The notes under the pieces: model-generated
The model's input: only the letters and a program-made list of their open reading frames with translations
Databases searched by the model: none
What the model was told of the DNA's origin: nothing
Translations under genes and position numbers: made by a program
Assembly: GCF_013113735.1 (NCBI RefSeq)
Contig: NZ_CP053346.1
Location: forward strand, 930,001 to 994,000
Direction of reading: 5' to 3'
DNA: 64,000 bases
Origin: Sphingomonas sp. AP4-R1
GTDB lineage: Bacteria; Pseudomonadota; Alphaproteobacteria; Sphingomonadales; Sphingomonadaceae
Shown here: in pieces, positions 36,108 through 45,768 of the stretch
Position numbering within the stretch: position 1 is the stretch's first letter
How the letters are laid out: each line of letters starts with the position of its first letter

Positions 36108-36302
36108 AGCCTAGCGCCTCCGACGCGGCGCGTCATTCCCCGGCGCGCGTCCCTTCCGGACAGGGCGATATCCGCGACCGCGCATTTTTCCGTCGATAGC
36201 GGGCGGATCCACCTTGACGCGCCGCAGCATTCGTTCAGTATCGTTAATGAACAATTAACAAACTGGAAACATCGCCGACAGATTCAAAGAGGGGGTAAGA
36301 GT

Positions 36303-37592
36303 ATGGTGCGCGCCCGTATCCGGCTTCTTGTTGCGTCCGTGATCGCCTTCGCCGCTGCCACGACGCAGCCCGCGCAGGCGGTGACCTTCAACCTCAACGA
36401 TGTCGGAGGCGCCGGACAGGGGACGCTGGCCCGACAGGGCTTCGACATCGCCACCAAATTCTGGTCCTCGGTGCTGACCGACAATGTGACCATCAATCTG
36501 AACATCGGCTTCGAGAGTCTGGGCAGCAACATCCTCGGCCAGACGGGCAGCAATTCGCAGATCGCCTATCTCGCGGACGTCTATGGCGCGCTGGCCGCCG
36601 ACCGGACATCCCTGCTCGACCAGAGCGCGGTGGCGCATCTGCCGACGCCGCAAGGCCCGGACGGCAGCGTCTCCATGGTCGTCAACAACTTCGCCGATCC
36701 CGCCACGCGGTCCGGCTATACGGACGCCAGCCAGCGCTTCGACAATGACGGCTCGGCGAACAATTTCGCGCTGGAGGTCAACACCGCCAATCTGAGGGCG
36801 CTGGGCATCACACAGGACGCCTTCGGCGCGCCGATCGACAGCAATCCCGACGGCACGATCATCTTCAGCACCGATTTCGCATTCGATTTCGATCCGACCG
36901 ACGGGATCACGACCGGAAGCTCCGATTTCATCGCCGTCGCCATCCACGAGATCGGCCATGCGCTGGGCTTTGTCAGCGGAGTGGATACTTACGACATCGT
37001 GTCGGGCCCCAACAGCCCGATCATCGACCCGGACAATCTGCCCATCACCTACGCGCAGGCGCTGGAACTGGGCCTGCTGACCGACGATGGCAGCTCCAAT
37101 CTCGAAGATTTCGCGCTGGGCAACACGCTCGATCTCTTCCGCTATAACGAAGCAGGCCTGCTCGACTGGTCGACCAGCGATGGCCGCAAGATCTTCTCCG
37201 TCGACGGACAGACCGCCGTCTACGGCACGGGCGCCTTCTCGCTCGGATCGTTCAACGGCGACGGGAATCAGGCGTCGCACTGGCTGCAGCCCGCCGACCA
37301 GTCGACGCGCGATGCCGCCTGCAGCAATTTCCTGGGGATCATGAACCCCTATCTCTGCCGAGGTCAGAGCGGTTCGATCAGCGGGCTCGATCTGGCCGCG
37401 ATGGACGCGATCGGCTGGGATCTGGCCGCCAACGTGCGCGATCAGGCCAGCTACAGCTTCAGCACGGCGGACGCCTATCGCGCCTTCGCATCGGGCGTGC
37501 CGGAGCCCGCGACCTGGGCGGAACTGGTGCTGGGCTTCGGCCTGATCGGCGCGGGTGCGCGGCGCCATCGCAGGCGGCTCGCCCCGGCCTGA
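36303..37592 (+). CDS. Secreted PEP-CTERM zinc metalloprotease (NF038122-like)
   Basis: A 429-residue protein with a signal peptide (MVRARIRLLVASVIAFAAATT, cleavage near QAVTF) and the metzincin/zincin signature HEIGHALGF (215-223), whose HExxH residues bind zinc and activate water. The C-terminus carries a sorting signal: PEPATWAELVLGFGLIGAGA plus an arginine cluster, for exosortase processing. Start 36303 has an AGAGGGGG site. The open frame extends far upstream, but only antisense to dnaX. Confidence 0.87.
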   Translation: MVRARIRLLVASVIAFAAATTQPAQAVTFNLNDVGGAGQGTLARQGFDIATKFWSSVLTDNVTINLNIGFESLGSNILGQTGSNSQIAYLADVYGALAADRTSLLDQSAVAHLPTPQGPDGSVSMVVNNFADPATRSGYTDASQRFDNDGSANNFALEVNTANLRALGITQDAFGAPIDSNPDGTIIFSTDFAFDFDPTDGITTGSSDFIAVAIHEIGHALGFVSGVDTYDIVSGPNSPIIDPDNLPITYAQALELGLLTDDGSSNLEDFALGNTLDLFRYNEAGLLDWSTSDGRKIFSVDGQTAVYGTGAFSLGSFNGDGNQASHWLQPADQSTRDAACSNFLGIMNPYLCRGQSGSISGLDLAAMDAIGWDLAANVRDQASYSFSTADAYRAFASGVPEPATWAELVLGFGLIGAGARRHRRRLAPA

Positions 37593-37703
37593 GGCGGGAT
37601 TTCGGCGAAGATGGGGTCCGGGGCCGCAGGCGTTTCGCCTGACGCTCCGGGCTCCTGTTTCGCAGAAGGACCGGCGCGATACGCTGAGCTTTGCCTGAAA
37701 GCG

Positions 37704-37796
37704 GTGGGAGCCGGAACGACCCGATACGAAATCGTTGCGGCTGCTTCCTTCCGGACCTGACCGGGTTGGCGACGGCACCGTCCGCCCGACTCCCGT
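37704..37796 (-). ncRNA. ffs: Signal recognition particle RNA, small bacterial type
   Basis: On the minus strand the conserved apical domain GTCAGGTCCGGAAGGAAGCA is present with its GGAAGC-type asymmetric loop. The flanks pair: GGGAGTCGG at the 5' end with CCGGCTCCC at the 3' end, giving about 93 nt, the size of a 4.5S-type RNA. Ends are estimated from the terminal stem. The gene sits upstream of dnaX, beyond the metalloprotease gene. The remainder of 37593-37909 has no gene I can support. Confidence 0.9.
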
Positions 37797-37909
37797 GCGG
37801 GCATATGGTCGAGAGGGGGCGGGCTGGCAAGTGCCGCGCCAGAGGCGCACTCAGAGCCTGTCTGGAAATGCGAGGAAGATCGCATTTCGAGGGGCCGCAA
37901 GGCGCAACC

Positions 37910-39070
37910 CTAAACAATCTCGGCGGGATGCGGCCGGGCGAAGCGCAGCACCCCATAACCCACGATCGCGGACAGCAGCGATCCGGCCAGCACGCCCAGC
38001 TTCACCTCCGCCAACATCGGCCCGTCGCCAAAAGCGAGGCCGCCGACGAACAGGCTCATCGTGAAGCCGATGCCGCCCAGTATCGCCGCGCCGTAAAGCT
38101 GGAGCCCGCTCGCACCCTCCGGCCGGGGCGCCAGCCGGAAATGCAGGCAGGCGAAGGTGCCGAGGCCGATCCCCGCCTGCTTGCCGAGGAACAGCCCCGC
38201 CGCGATCGCCAGCGGCAACGGTGCCGCCAGCGCGCCGAGCCCAAGCCCCGCCAGCGAGACGCCCGCATTGGCGAAACCGAACATCGGCACCACCCCGAAG
38301 GCGACCCAGGGGTGCAGCCGGTGTTCCAGATCGTGCAGCGGTGCCGAGCCGCCATGGCCCCGCAGCGGAATCGTCAGCGCCGCCAGCACGCCGGCCACGG
38401 TGGCGTGGACGCCCGAGCGATAGATGGCGACCCAGAGCAGGGCCGCCAGCACGGCATAGGGCCACAGCCGATCCACGCCGCGCCGGTTGAGCAGGAGCAT
38501 CACGGCGAGGATCGCGGCGGCGGCGGCCAGCATCACGCCATCGACCGCCGCCGTATAGCCGAAGGCGATGATCAGCACCGCGCCGATATCGTCCACCACG
38601 GCCACGGTGGTAAGGAACAGGCGGAGCGCGGGCGGCACGCGCGGGCCCGCCAGCAGCAGGATCGCCTGGGCGAAGGCGATATCGGTCGCCGCCGGGATCG
38701 CCCAACCGCGCGCCAGCGCCGGATCGCGCGCGGCGAACAGGAGATAGACGATCGCGGGGACGATCATGCCCGCAGCCGCGACGATCACCGGCAGCACGCG
38801 CGCTCCGGCATCGCTGAGCGAGCCTTCCAGCACTTCGCGCTTCACCTCCAGCCCCACCAGCAGGAAGAAGAGCGCCATCAGTGCATCGTTGATCCAGTGG
38901 GCGACGCTGAGCGGCCCGATATGCGCGTGCAGCGCCTCCTGATATTCGGACGCATAAGGCGAATTGGCCACGATCAGGGCCAGCGCGGCCGCCGCGATCA
39001 GCAGGATGCCCCCGGCCGCCTCCATCCGGAAAAAGGCGGAGGTCGTGGAAAGGAGCGTCTTGGTCGCCAT
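37910..39070 (-). CDS. nhaA: Na+/H+ antiporter NhaA
   Basis: The 386-residue, 12-helix antiporter has NhaA motifs: ALMALFFLLVGLEVKREVLEG, GWAIPAATDIAFAQAILLL (containing the Thr-Asp assembly and conserved Asp pair of helices IV/V), and FANAGVSLAG. It exchanges sodium for protons across the inner membrane for pH and salt control. It stands alone with a good start at ATG 39070. Confidence 0.95.
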   Translation of the reverse strand: MATKTLLSTTSAFFRMEAAGGILLIAAAALALIVANSPYASEYQEALHAHIGPLSVAHWINDALMALFFLLVGLEVKREVLEGSLSDAGARVLPVIVAAAGMIVPAIVYLLFAARDPALARGWAIPAATDIAFAQAILLLAGPRVPPALRLFLTTVAVVDDIGAVLIIAFGYTAAVDGVMLAAAAAILAVMLLLNRRGVDRLWPYAVLAALLWVAIYRSGVHATVAGVLAALTIPLRGHGGSAPLHDLEHRLHPWVAFGVVPMFGFANAGVSLAGLGLGALAAPLPLAIAAGLFLGKQAGIGLGTFACLHFRLAPRPEGASGLQLYGAAILGGIGFTMSLFVGGLAFGDGPMLAEVKLGVLAGSLLSAIVGYGVLRFARPHPAEIV

Positions 39071-39174
39071 CGGCCCGGGCTAACCTGCGGAAGCGGGCCC
39101 GGCAATCCGCGATTCCCGCTTGCGCCCGACCATCCGCGACCTACGCTCCACCCCGGGGACAGGGGGGCGATCGA

Positions 39175-40560
39175 TTGGGGGCGATCGAGAGCGCGGCGCA
39201 GGCCGCGGCGTGGCTGCTCGCCGCGCTGACGCGCGAACTGGGGCTGTTCGCGGCGATCGGCCTCGCCGTCGGCGGGCTGGACGATCTCGCCGTGGATGGG
39301 CTGTGGATCGGCCGCAGCCTGTGGCGGCGCGCGACCGTCTATCGCCGCCACGCGCGCATGACGATGGCGACGCTGCCGCCCCCGGAGGAGCCCGGCGCCA
39401 TCGCCATCTTTATCGGCGCCTGGTCCGAATCCGCCGTCATCGGCGCGATGCTGCGAGCGGCGCTGGCCGGGATCCGGCACGGCGATTATCGGATCTATGT
39501 CGGCACCTATCCCAATGATCCGGAGACGGAGCGCGCCGTGCTGGGTGTCGGCGATGCGCGGATCCGCAGGGTAGGCGGCGTGCTGCCGGGGCCGACCACC
39601 AAGGCCGAATGCCTGAACCGCATCTGGCAGTCGATGCTGGCCGACGAGCGGGCATCGGGCCGCCGCTTCAAGGCGATCGTGCTGCACGACGCCGAGGACG
39701 TGATCCACCCGCACGAACTGGACCTCTACGACCGGATGATCGAACGCTTCGATCTCGTCCAGATTCCCGTGCTGCCGCTGCTCGCGAACGAGAGTCGCTG
39801 GGCCTGGACGATTTCGGCCACCTATGCGGACGAGTTCGCCGAATCGCACCAGAAAAGCCTGGTCCTGCGCGAGGCGGTGGGCGCGGCGGTGCCCTCCGCC
39901 GGGGTGGGCTGCGCGATCCAGCGCGCGATGATGGCGCGGATCGCCGAGCAAGGCGGCGGCCTGCCTTTCTCCGCCGACAGCCTGACCGAGGATTATGAGC
40001 TCGGCCTGCGCGTGCGCGCGATGGGCGGGCGGAGCGCATTCATCGCGATGCCCGTGGCGCCGGGAAAGGGGCTGGTGGCGGTGCGGGCCCATTTCCCGGA
40101 AACGATCGAGGCGGCCGTCCGCCAGAAGACGCGCTGGATCATCGGCATCGCGCTGGCAGGATGGGACAGGCTGCGCTGGGACGGCGGCGTTACCGAGCGC
40201 TGGATGCGGCTGCGCGACAGGCGGGCACCGATCGCCGCGCTGGTGCTGGCAGTCGCTTACGGTGCGCTCCTTCTCTCGATCGTCTGCCGGATCGCCGGGA
40301 TCCGCCCGGACTGGCCGGACGCGCTGGAGCCCATCCTGACGCTGACAGGCGCGCTGCTCGTCTGGCGGCTCGCGATGCGCGCCCTGTTCGTAACGAAGGC
40401 CTATGGCTGGCGCGAGGGGCTGTGCGCGATCCCGCGCGTGTTCATCGCCAACATCATCGAGATCGCGGCGGCGTGGCGGGCGGTGCTGCATTACGTGCCG
40501 GGCACGACGCCCATATGGGACAAGACGCGCCATCGCTTTCCCGAGAGGGTCGGCGAATGA
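39175..40560 (+). CDS. NfrB-like membrane glycosyltransferase
   Basis: The 461-residue protein has an N-terminal membrane segment, a GT2 domain (AIFIGAWSESAVIG, VLHDAEDVIHPHEL as the DxD-type region, DSLTEDYELGLRV, RQKTRWIIGIALAGWD as the QxxRW motif) and C-terminal membrane helices. This matches the N-terminal half of NfrB, an inner-membrane component of the phage N4 receptor glycan system. The C-terminal MshEN c-di-GMP domain of E. coli NfrB is missing. The start is a TTG after a GGGG-rich site. It is coupled to the next gene. Confidence 0.82.
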   Translation: MGAIESAAQAAAWLLAALTRELGLFAAIGLAVGGLDDLAVDGLWIGRSLWRRATVYRRHARMTMATLPPPEEPGAIAIFIGAWSESAVIGAMLRAALAGIRHGDYRIYVGTYPNDPETERAVLGVGDARIRRVGGVLPGPTTKAECLNRIWQSMLADERASGRRFKAIVLHDAEDVIHPHELDLYDRMIERFDLVQIPVLPLLANESRWAWTISATYADEFAESHQKSLVLREAVGAAVPSAGVGCAIQRAMMARIAEQGGGLPFSADSLTEDYELGLRVRAMGGRSAFIAMPVAPGKGLVAVRAHFPETIEAAVRQKTRWIIGIALAGWDRLRWDGGVTERWMRLRDRRAPIAALVLAVAYGALLLSIVCRIAGIRPDWPDALEPILTLTGALLVWRLAMRALFVTKAYGWREGLCAIPRVFIANIIEIAAAWRAVLHYVPGTTPIWDKTRHRFPERVGE

Positions 40561-41582
40561 AGGGCCGCCAGGGGCGATTCCTGCTGATCGTGATCGGCGG
40601 CTGGGCGCTGGCGCGGGCCGCGATGCTGTGGCCGACGGAAACGCCGCTGGCCGGAGAGGCGGAGCGGATGGCCGACAGCGAAGGCGGCGAGCGATCGCGA
40701 CGACGCGCGCCGCCGCGCGTGCCCGTTCTGGCGTTGCCCCCCGGCCGTGAGGCGAGCCGGAGAAGCAAACGGGGCCCTCTCATGGCCAGGCCGGCCATCC
40801 GGACGATCCACGGGTTCCTACCCTCTCCTTCCGCCCCTTCCGTGGTGCGGATCGACGCGCCTCCGGTCGAAGAGCCCGGAAGCACGCCGCCTCGTATCGA
40901 ACCCGGCGAGAGCCCCGCGCCGCCCTCCCCGCCTGCGCCACGCCCGGCGTCGCGAGACCGCATCGAGGCGCAGGCCTATCTCTTCATCCGCCCCGGCAGC
41001 GGGCGGGCGCTGGCTGCGGGCAGCGCGCTGGGCGGGAGCCAGGCCGCCATCCGGATCGCCGTTCCGATCGACGGGCATGGCCATGTCGCGGCCGCCGCCC
41101 GCGTTTACGCGCCGCTCGCGGCGAAGGGCGCCGAGGCCGCTCTGGGCATCGATTGGCGCCCGCTCGCGAACCGCGCGCTGCGCGTCTCGGTCGAGCGGCG
41201 CCAGCGGTTCGACTCCGCCGGCCGCTCCGCCTGGTCGGCTTATGCTGCCGGGGGAGTCTATCGGGCGCTCGGCCCGGGCTTGCTGCTGGATGCCTATGCG
41301 CAGGCCGGCATCGTGGGCGCGCGGCAGCGCGACCGGTTCGCCGACGGCGCGATCAGGATCGAGCGGCCCGCGACGATCGGCCCCGTCGCGATCGGCCTCG
41401 GCGGCGGGCTCTGGGGCGCCGCCCAGCCGGGTGCCGCGCGGCTCGATATCGGCCCGCGCGCCGTTGCCCGCCTGCCCGTCGCCGATCATGTGCTGAGCCT
41501 CGCCGTCGAAGGCCGCTTTCGCGTGGCGGGCAACGCGCGGCCCGGATCCGGTGTCGCGATGACGCTCGCGGCGGACCTTTGA
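40557..41582 (+). CDS. NfrA C-terminal domain-like protein
   Basis: A 341-residue protein with an N-terminal membrane anchor or signal ([20 protein letters not shown]), a Pro/Arg/Ser-rich linker (45-135) and a beta-rich C-terminal domain (about 145-341). The latter has repeated strand pairs such as [20 protein letters not shown] and [13 protein letters not shown], resembling the C-terminal domain of NfrA, the outer-membrane partner of NfrB. The TPR region of full NfrA is absent. The start overlaps nfrB (ATGA). Confidence 0.68.
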   Translation: MKGRQGRFLLIVIGGWALARAAMLWPTETPLAGEAERMADSEGGERSRRRAPPRVPVLALPPGREASRRSKRGPLMARPAIRTIHGFLPSPSAPSVVRIDAPPVEEPGSTPPRIEPGESPAPPSPPAPRPASRDRIEAQAYLFIRPGSGRALAAGSALGGSQAAIRIAVPIDGHGHVAAAARVYAPLAAKGAEAALGIDWRPLANRALRVSVERRQRFDSAGRSAWSAYAAGGVYRALGPGLLLDAYAQAGIVGARQRDRFADGAIRIERPATIGPVAIGLGGGLWGAAQPGAARLDIGPRAVARLPVADHVLSLAVEGRFRVAGNARPGSGVAMTLAADL

Positions 41583-41659
41583 GGCGCCTCCGCGCTTGCC
41601 TATATCGCACAGGCCCGCCTAAGCGCTGGCTTCCTTTCCTTTCCAGCCCGAGTGAAACC

Positions 41660-43663
41660 ATGTCCGCGATGCTGAAGATCAGTCTGCCCGATGGCTCCGT
41701 CCGCGAAGTCGCGGTCGGCACCACTCCGGCCGACATCGCGGCTGCGATCGGGCCGGGCCTCGCCAAGGCGGCGATCGCCGCGCGTGTCGACGGCGAGCTG
41801 CGCGACATCATGCGCCCGCTGGAGGCCGACGCCAGCCTCGCGCTGGTGACGGCGAAGGACGAGGCCGACGCGCTCGATCTCGCCCGCCACGATTATGCGC
41901 ATGTGCTGGCCGAGGCGGTGCAGAACCTTTTCCCCGGCACGCAGATCACGTTCGGCCCGTCCACGGACGATGGCTTCTATTATGATTTCGCGCCCAAGGA
42001 TCGCGCCTTCACCGAGGAGGATCTGCCCGCGATCGAGGCCGAGATGCGCAAGATCATCGCGAAGGACGAGAAGCTCGTTCGCGAAGTGTGGGATCGTGAC
42101 GATCTGATCGCATTGTGGAAGCGTCAGGGCGAGACGTTCAAGGCCGAATGGGCGGGCGAGCTGCCCGAGGGCGAGGAGCTGACCGTCTATCGCGCGGGCG
42201 AATTCCTCGACATGTGCCGCGGGCCGCATCTGGCCTCGACGGGCAAGCTGGACCCCAACGCCTTCAAGCTCACGCGCGTCTCCGGCGCTTATTGGCGCGG
42301 CGACCAGAAGAACGCGATGCTCTCGCGCATCTACGGCACGGGCTGGCTCACCAAGAAGCAGCTCGACGCGCACCTGACGCGACTGGAAGAGGCCGCCAAG
42401 CGCGACCATCGCCGCATCGGCCAGGAGATGGACCTGTTCCACCTCCAGCCGGAGGCGCAGGGCAGCGTGTTCTGGCATCCCAAGGGCTTCGTGATGTGGC
42501 GCGTGCTGGAGGCCTATATGCGCCGCCGGCTGGATGCCGCCGACTATGCCGAGGTGAAGACGCCGCAGCTGATGGACGCGCACCAGTGGGAGCAGAGCGG
42601 CCACTGGGGCAAATATCGCGAAAACATGTTCGTCGTGCCCGACGAGGTGCCCAACACCGAGGAGGAAGGCCCCGTCCTGACGGGCGAAGGCGACCTGATG
42701 GCGCTGAAGCCGATGAACTGCCCGGCGCACGTGCTGATCTTCAAGCAGGGCATCAAGAGCTATCGCGACCTGCCGATCCGCATGGCCGAATTCGGCTGCT
42801 GCCACCGCAACGAGGCGCATGGCGCGCTCCACGGCATCATGCGGGTGCGCCAGTTCACGCAGGACGACGCGCACATCTTCATCCGGCCCGACCAGCTGGT
42901 GGACGAGGTGACGCGCTTCTGCGACCTGCTCGACGTGATCTACAAGGATCTCGGCTTCGATCAGTATGCGATCAAGCTGGCGCTGCGCCCGGAGAAGCGC
43001 TTCGGCAGCGAAGAGATGTGGGATTGGGCCGAGCAGAGCCTGCGCGACGCCGTCGCCGCGACGGGCCGCGCCACCGAGGCGTTCGGCTGGGAGGAGCTTC
43101 CCGGCGAAGGCGCCTTCTATGCGCCGAAGCTGGAGTTTCACCTGACCGACGCGATCGGTCGGACGTGGCAGTGCGGCACGCTGCAGACCGACACGGTGCT
43201 GCCCGAACGACTGGACGCGAGCTTCATCGGCGAGGATGGCGCGCGCCACCGGCCGATCATGCTCCACCGCGCGATCCTCGGCACGTTCGAGCGCTTCCTG
43301 GGCATCCTGATCGAGCATCATGCCGGCCGCATGCCGATGTGGCTTTCGCCCGTGCAGGCGGTGGTGGCGACGATCGTGTCCGACGCGGATGATTATGCCC
43401 ACGCCGCGATCGCCAAGCTGCGCGCGGCGGGGCTGCGCGTGGAAGGCGACCTCCGCAACGAGAAGATCAACTACAAGGTGCGCGAGCACAGCCTGGCGCG
43501 CGTGCCGGCCCTGCTGGTGGTCGGCCGGCGCGAGGCGGAGGAAGGCACCGTCGCCATCCGCCGCCTGGGCAAGGAAGGCCAGCAGGTGGTGACGCTGGAC
43601 GAGGCGATCGCGCTGCTTTCCGCCGAGGCGACCCCGCCCGATCTGGTGGCCGCCAATGGCTGA
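41660..43663 (+). CDS. thrS: Threonyl-tRNA synthetase
   Basis: The 667-residue class II synthetase has a TGS domain ([20 protein letters not shown]), the second additional domain with [10 protein letters not shown] and the editing site, catalytic motif regions ([40 protein letters not shown], and [16 protein letters not shown]), and the anticodon-binding domain at the C-terminus. Start ATG 41660 matches the usual family length. It charges tRNA-Thr. infC normally follows closely, but here a Uma2 gene intervenes. Confidence 0.98.
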   Translation: MSAMLKISLPDGSVREVAVGTTPADIAAAIGPGLAKAAIAARVDGELRDIMRPLEADASLALVTAKDEADALDLARHDYAHVLAEAVQNLFPGTQITFGPSTDDGFYYDFAPKDRAFTEEDLPAIEAEMRKIIAKDEKLVREVWDRDDLIALWKRQGETFKAEWAGELPEGEELTVYRAGEFLDMCRGPHLASTGKLDPNAFKLTRVSGAYWRGDQKNAMLSRIYGTGWLTKKQLDAHLTRLEEAAKRDHRRIGQEMDLFHLQPEAQGSVFWHPKGFVMWRVLEAYMRRRLDAADYAEVKTPQLMDAHQWEQSGHWGKYRENMFVVPDEVPNTEEEGPVLTGEGDLMALKPMNCPAHVLIFKQGIKSYRDLPIRMAEFGCCHRNEAHGALHGIMRVRQFTQDDAHIFIRPDQLVDEVTRFCDLLDVIYKDLGFDQYAIKLALRPEKRFGSEEMWDWAEQSLRDAVAATGRATEAFGWEELPGEGAFYAPKLEFHLTDAIGRTWQCGTLQTDTVLPERLDASFIGEDGARHRPIMLHRAILGTFERFLGILIEHHAGRMPMWLSPVQAVVATIVSDADDYAHAAIAKLRAAGLRVEGDLRNEKINYKVREHSLARVPALLVVGRREAEEGTVAIRRLGKEGQQVVTLDEAIALLSAEATPPDLVAANG

Positions 43664-43691
43664 AACCCTCCGGGCGTGATAGGAGGATGGC

Positions 43692-44258
43692 ATGACCGTC
43701 TTCCAGAACGTCCGGAAGGGATTGATCCCCGCTCGGCTCACCGTGGACGAAGTCTATGCGCTCACCGAATCGGGGGTGCTGGGCGAGGGCGACGATTTCG
43801 AGCTGATCGACGGGGAGATCGTGCCGATGGCGGCTGCCAAAGCAAGCTGGCACGAACTGATGAAGTCGAAACTTACACGCGCGCTCGTATTGGCTACGAC
43901 CGCCGATGTGCGCCTGTTCGTTGAAGCCTCGATCACGCTGTCGCCCAATACCCTGGTCGAACCCGATCTGGTGTTGGCGACGGGATCGATGTCGCGCGAA
44001 CTACGCGGCCCCGATCTGCTGCTGGCGATCGAAGTTGCCGACACATCGCTGGGCTATGATATCCGCGTGAAGGCGCCACTCTATGCCCGCTTCGGCGTGC
44101 GCGACTATTGGGTCGTCGATGCCGTGCGGCAGACGATCCGGGTTCATCGCGATCCACAGGACGGCGTCTATCGTGATGTCGAGGAGTATGAGCGGCAGGA
44201 CGAAATCACGGCACTGTTGCTGCCCGACGTCACGATCCGGCTCGATCGACTCGACTGA
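43692..44258 (+). CDS. Uma2 family endonuclease (DUF820)
   Basis: A 188-residue PD-(D/E)XK-fold protein with Uma2 motifs: FELIDGEIVPMA, VEPDLVLA, then LLLAIEVADTSLGYDIRVKAPLYA with the E...K pair of the nuclease core, and DYWVVDAVRQTIRVHR. The family's role is not established. It lies between thrS and infC, which are often adjacent, suggesting later insertion. GGAGG precedes the start. Confidence 0.85.
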   Translation: MTVFQNVRKGLIPARLTVDEVYALTESGVLGEGDDFELIDGEIVPMAAAKASWHELMKSKLTRALVLATTADVRLFVEASITLSPNTLVEPDLVLATGSMSRELRGPDLLLAIEVADTSLGYDIRVKAPLYARFGVRDYWVVDAVRQTIRVHRDPQDGVYRDVEEYERQDEITALLLPDVTIRLDRLD

Positions 44259-44337
44259 CGCCGCCCATCTTTAAAAACGCGCTCCCAGCGCGTATATGCG
44301 CGCGATGCGGCATAGGGCCGCGACAGGAGAAAGCGTT

Positions 44338-44889
44338 ATACCACCGCCCATGATGCGCCGTCCGCTCGGCCAGCCGCCGATGCCGCTGAACGGCCCGCGC
44401 TACAACGAGTTCATCCAGAGCCAGAAGGTTCGGGTGATCGACGAGAATGGCGAAAATCTGGGCGTGATGTACACGCGCGAGGCGATGGCGCAGGCCAACG
44501 AGATCGGTCTCGATCTGGTTGAGGTGTCGCCCAACGCCGATCCGCCCGTCGCCAAGTTCCTCGACGTCGGCAAGTTCAAGTACGAGACGCAGAAGAAGGC
44601 GAATCTCGCCCGCAAAAGCCAGAAGACGCAGGAGATCAAAGAGATCAAGATGCGTCCCAACATCGACGACCATGATTACGGCACGAAGATGAAGAAGATC
44701 TTCGAGTTCATCGAGGAAGGCGACAAGGTGAAATGCACCCTGCGCTTCCGGGGCCGCGAGATGGCGCATCTTCAGCTCGGCATGCAGGTGCTGCAGCGCG
44801 TGCAGGCCGACACGGCGGAAATCGCCAAGGTGGAGCAGTTCCCGCGCACCGAAGGCCGCCAGATGCTGATGGTGATCGCGCCCAAGTGA
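44338..44889 (+). CDS. infC: Translation initiation factor IF-3, likely ATA start
   Basis: The 183-residue factor has the N-terminal domain ([39 protein letters not shown]), the linker helix and the C-terminal domain ([33 protein letters not shown]). An AGGAG sits 8 bases before an ATA at 44338, while the first ATG (44350) has no proper site. infC is known for rare start codons that allow autoregulation by IF-3. If ATG 44350 is used, the protein is four residues shorter. Confidence 0.92.
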   Translation: MPPPMMRRPLGQPPMPLNGPRYNEFIQSQKVRVIDENGENLGVMYTREAMAQANEIGLDLVEVSPNADPPVAKFLDVGKFKYETQKKANLARKSQKTQEIKEIKMRPNIDDHDYGTKMKKIFEFIEEGDKVKCTLRFRGREMAHLQLGMQVLQRVQADTAEIAKVEQFPRTEGRQMLMVIAPK

Positions 44890-44895
44890 GGTGAC

Positions 44896-44917
44896 GGGCG
44901 GCCTGCGCGGGCCGCCC
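44896..44917 (+). terminator. Hairpin after infC
   Basis: GGGCGGCC and GGCCGCCC form perfect 8-bp arms around TGCGCG, seven bases after the infC stop. Only two T residues follow, so it is a weak intrinsic terminator or a stabilising 3' hairpin. Confidence 0.5.
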
Positions 44918-44929
44918 TTAACCCGCGCT

Positions 44930-45028
44930 GTCATGCTGAACTTGTTTCAGCATCCATGGACCGGGATCACAACCGTACCGTCCAGTGGCGATGTCAGGCC
45001 GTGGATCCTGAAACAAGTTCAGGATGAC
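44930..45028. repeat. Intergenic palindromic repeat
   Basis: GTCATGCTGAACTTGTTTCA on the left faces TGAAACAAGTTCAGGATGAC on the right, with an internal CATGGACCGG/CCGTGGATC part. It is related to the repeat at 27722-27816. It lies between convergent infC and the acylphosphatase gene. Confidence 0.7.
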
Positions 45029-45049
45029 GGGGGCTAGGACGGCATCGCC

Positions 45050-45328
45050 TCAAACGGTCGGGCGCTTCTCGAAGCCCTGCACCACATCCCCGCTCTCGTC
45101 ATCCGTCACCGCGACGTCCGTCACGCGCGCGGCCGGCGGCCCCGCATGGGCCCGCGCCACGATCGCCTCGATCATTTCGGGCGCGCCGCGGACGACCGCC
45201 TCCACGCTGCCGTCCGCGCGATTGCGGACCCAGCCGTCGAGGCCGAGCGCGTGTGCCTGCTCCATGAACCAGGCGCGATAGAAGACGCCCTGCACCTTGC
45301 CGGTGATGCGGAGATTCTTCGCGATCAT
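45050..45328 (-). CDS. Acylphosphatase
   Basis: The 92-residue enzyme has the family's GKVQGVFYRAW with catalytic Arg18 and GWVRNRADGSVEAV with catalytic Asn36. It hydrolyses carboxyl-phosphate bonds. Start 45328 has an AAGGAGGAG site; a longer reading is not conserved. It overlaps the upstream VanZ-like gene by 4 bp. Confidence 0.93.
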   Translation of the reverse strand: MIAKNLRITGKVQGVFYRAWFMEQAHALGLDGWVRNRADGSVEAVVRGAPEMIEAIVARAHAGPPAARVTDVAVTDDESGDVVQGFEKRPTV

Positions 45329-45681
45329 CGTCTCCTCCTTTGCCCGCCGCCGCTGCCGCCGATCAGGAAGACCAGCAGGAACGGCCAGAAGAACGTCCAG
45401 AACAGATCGCCGATCGTGCCCGAGAGCGTCCACTTGGTCGGGAAGAGATAATCCGCGACCTCGTTCAGCGTTTCCAGGATGATGACGGGCAGCAGGTTGC
45501 GCCTGTCTCCCCAGCTGCGCCCGCGCAGCAGCACGGTGCCAAGCCAGAGGATCAGGCCTGCATTCATGTGAAGCAGCTTGTCGCTGGCCGGGCCATTGCG
45601 CTCGATCCAGAGCGCGGCGTCGTGATAGCGGTGCATCCAGCCCAGCAGGGTGATCTGGACGGTGTGAAGGAAGGACATCAT
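45325..45681 (-). CDS. Small VanZ-like membrane protein
   Basis: The 118-residue protein has about three hydrophobic helices and ends in a short Gly/Arg tail. KLLHMNAGLILWLG and ETLNEVADYLFP followed by GTIGDLFWTFFWPFLL echo the KxxH...NE...D.xxN pattern of VanZ-like proteins. The similarity is modest, so the call is a family-level guess. It is coupled to the acylphosphatase gene. Confidence 0.6.
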   Translation of the reverse strand: MMSFLHTVQITLLGWMHRYHDAALWIERNGPASDKLLHMNAGLILWLGTVLLRGRSWGDRRNLLPVIILETLNEVADYLFPTKWTLSGTIGDLFWTFFWPFLLVFLIGGSGGGQRRRR

Positions 45682-45733
45682 GCGAGAGCGGACCTAGCCG
45701 CTGCGGATGAGATGTCGAGCGCTGTAGCGCGAA

Positions 45734-45759
45734 ACGGGGCGATCCTGCGACCGCCCCGT
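45734..45759 (-). terminator. Hairpin downstream of etfA
   Basis: ACGGGGCG and CGCCCCGT form perfect 8-bp arms around a 10-bp loop, ten bases beyond the etfA stop. The minus strand continues with TTTC, a weak U-tract. Confidence 0.5.
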
Positions 45760-45768
45760 CCGTTTAAA

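Noticed and set aside
34992..36302. Long N-terminal extension of the metalloprotease frame
   Set aside because: The upstream 437 residues are antisense to dnaX; the signal peptide and ribosome-binding site place the start at 36303.
37691..39229. 512-residue open frame opposite nhaA and SRP RNA
   Set aside because: Antisense of nhaA with low-complexity composition, and it overlaps the conserved SRP RNA.
41600..43741. 713-residue open frame on the minus strand opposite thrS
   Set aside because: Antisense shadow of thrS; thrS motifs are complete on the other strand.
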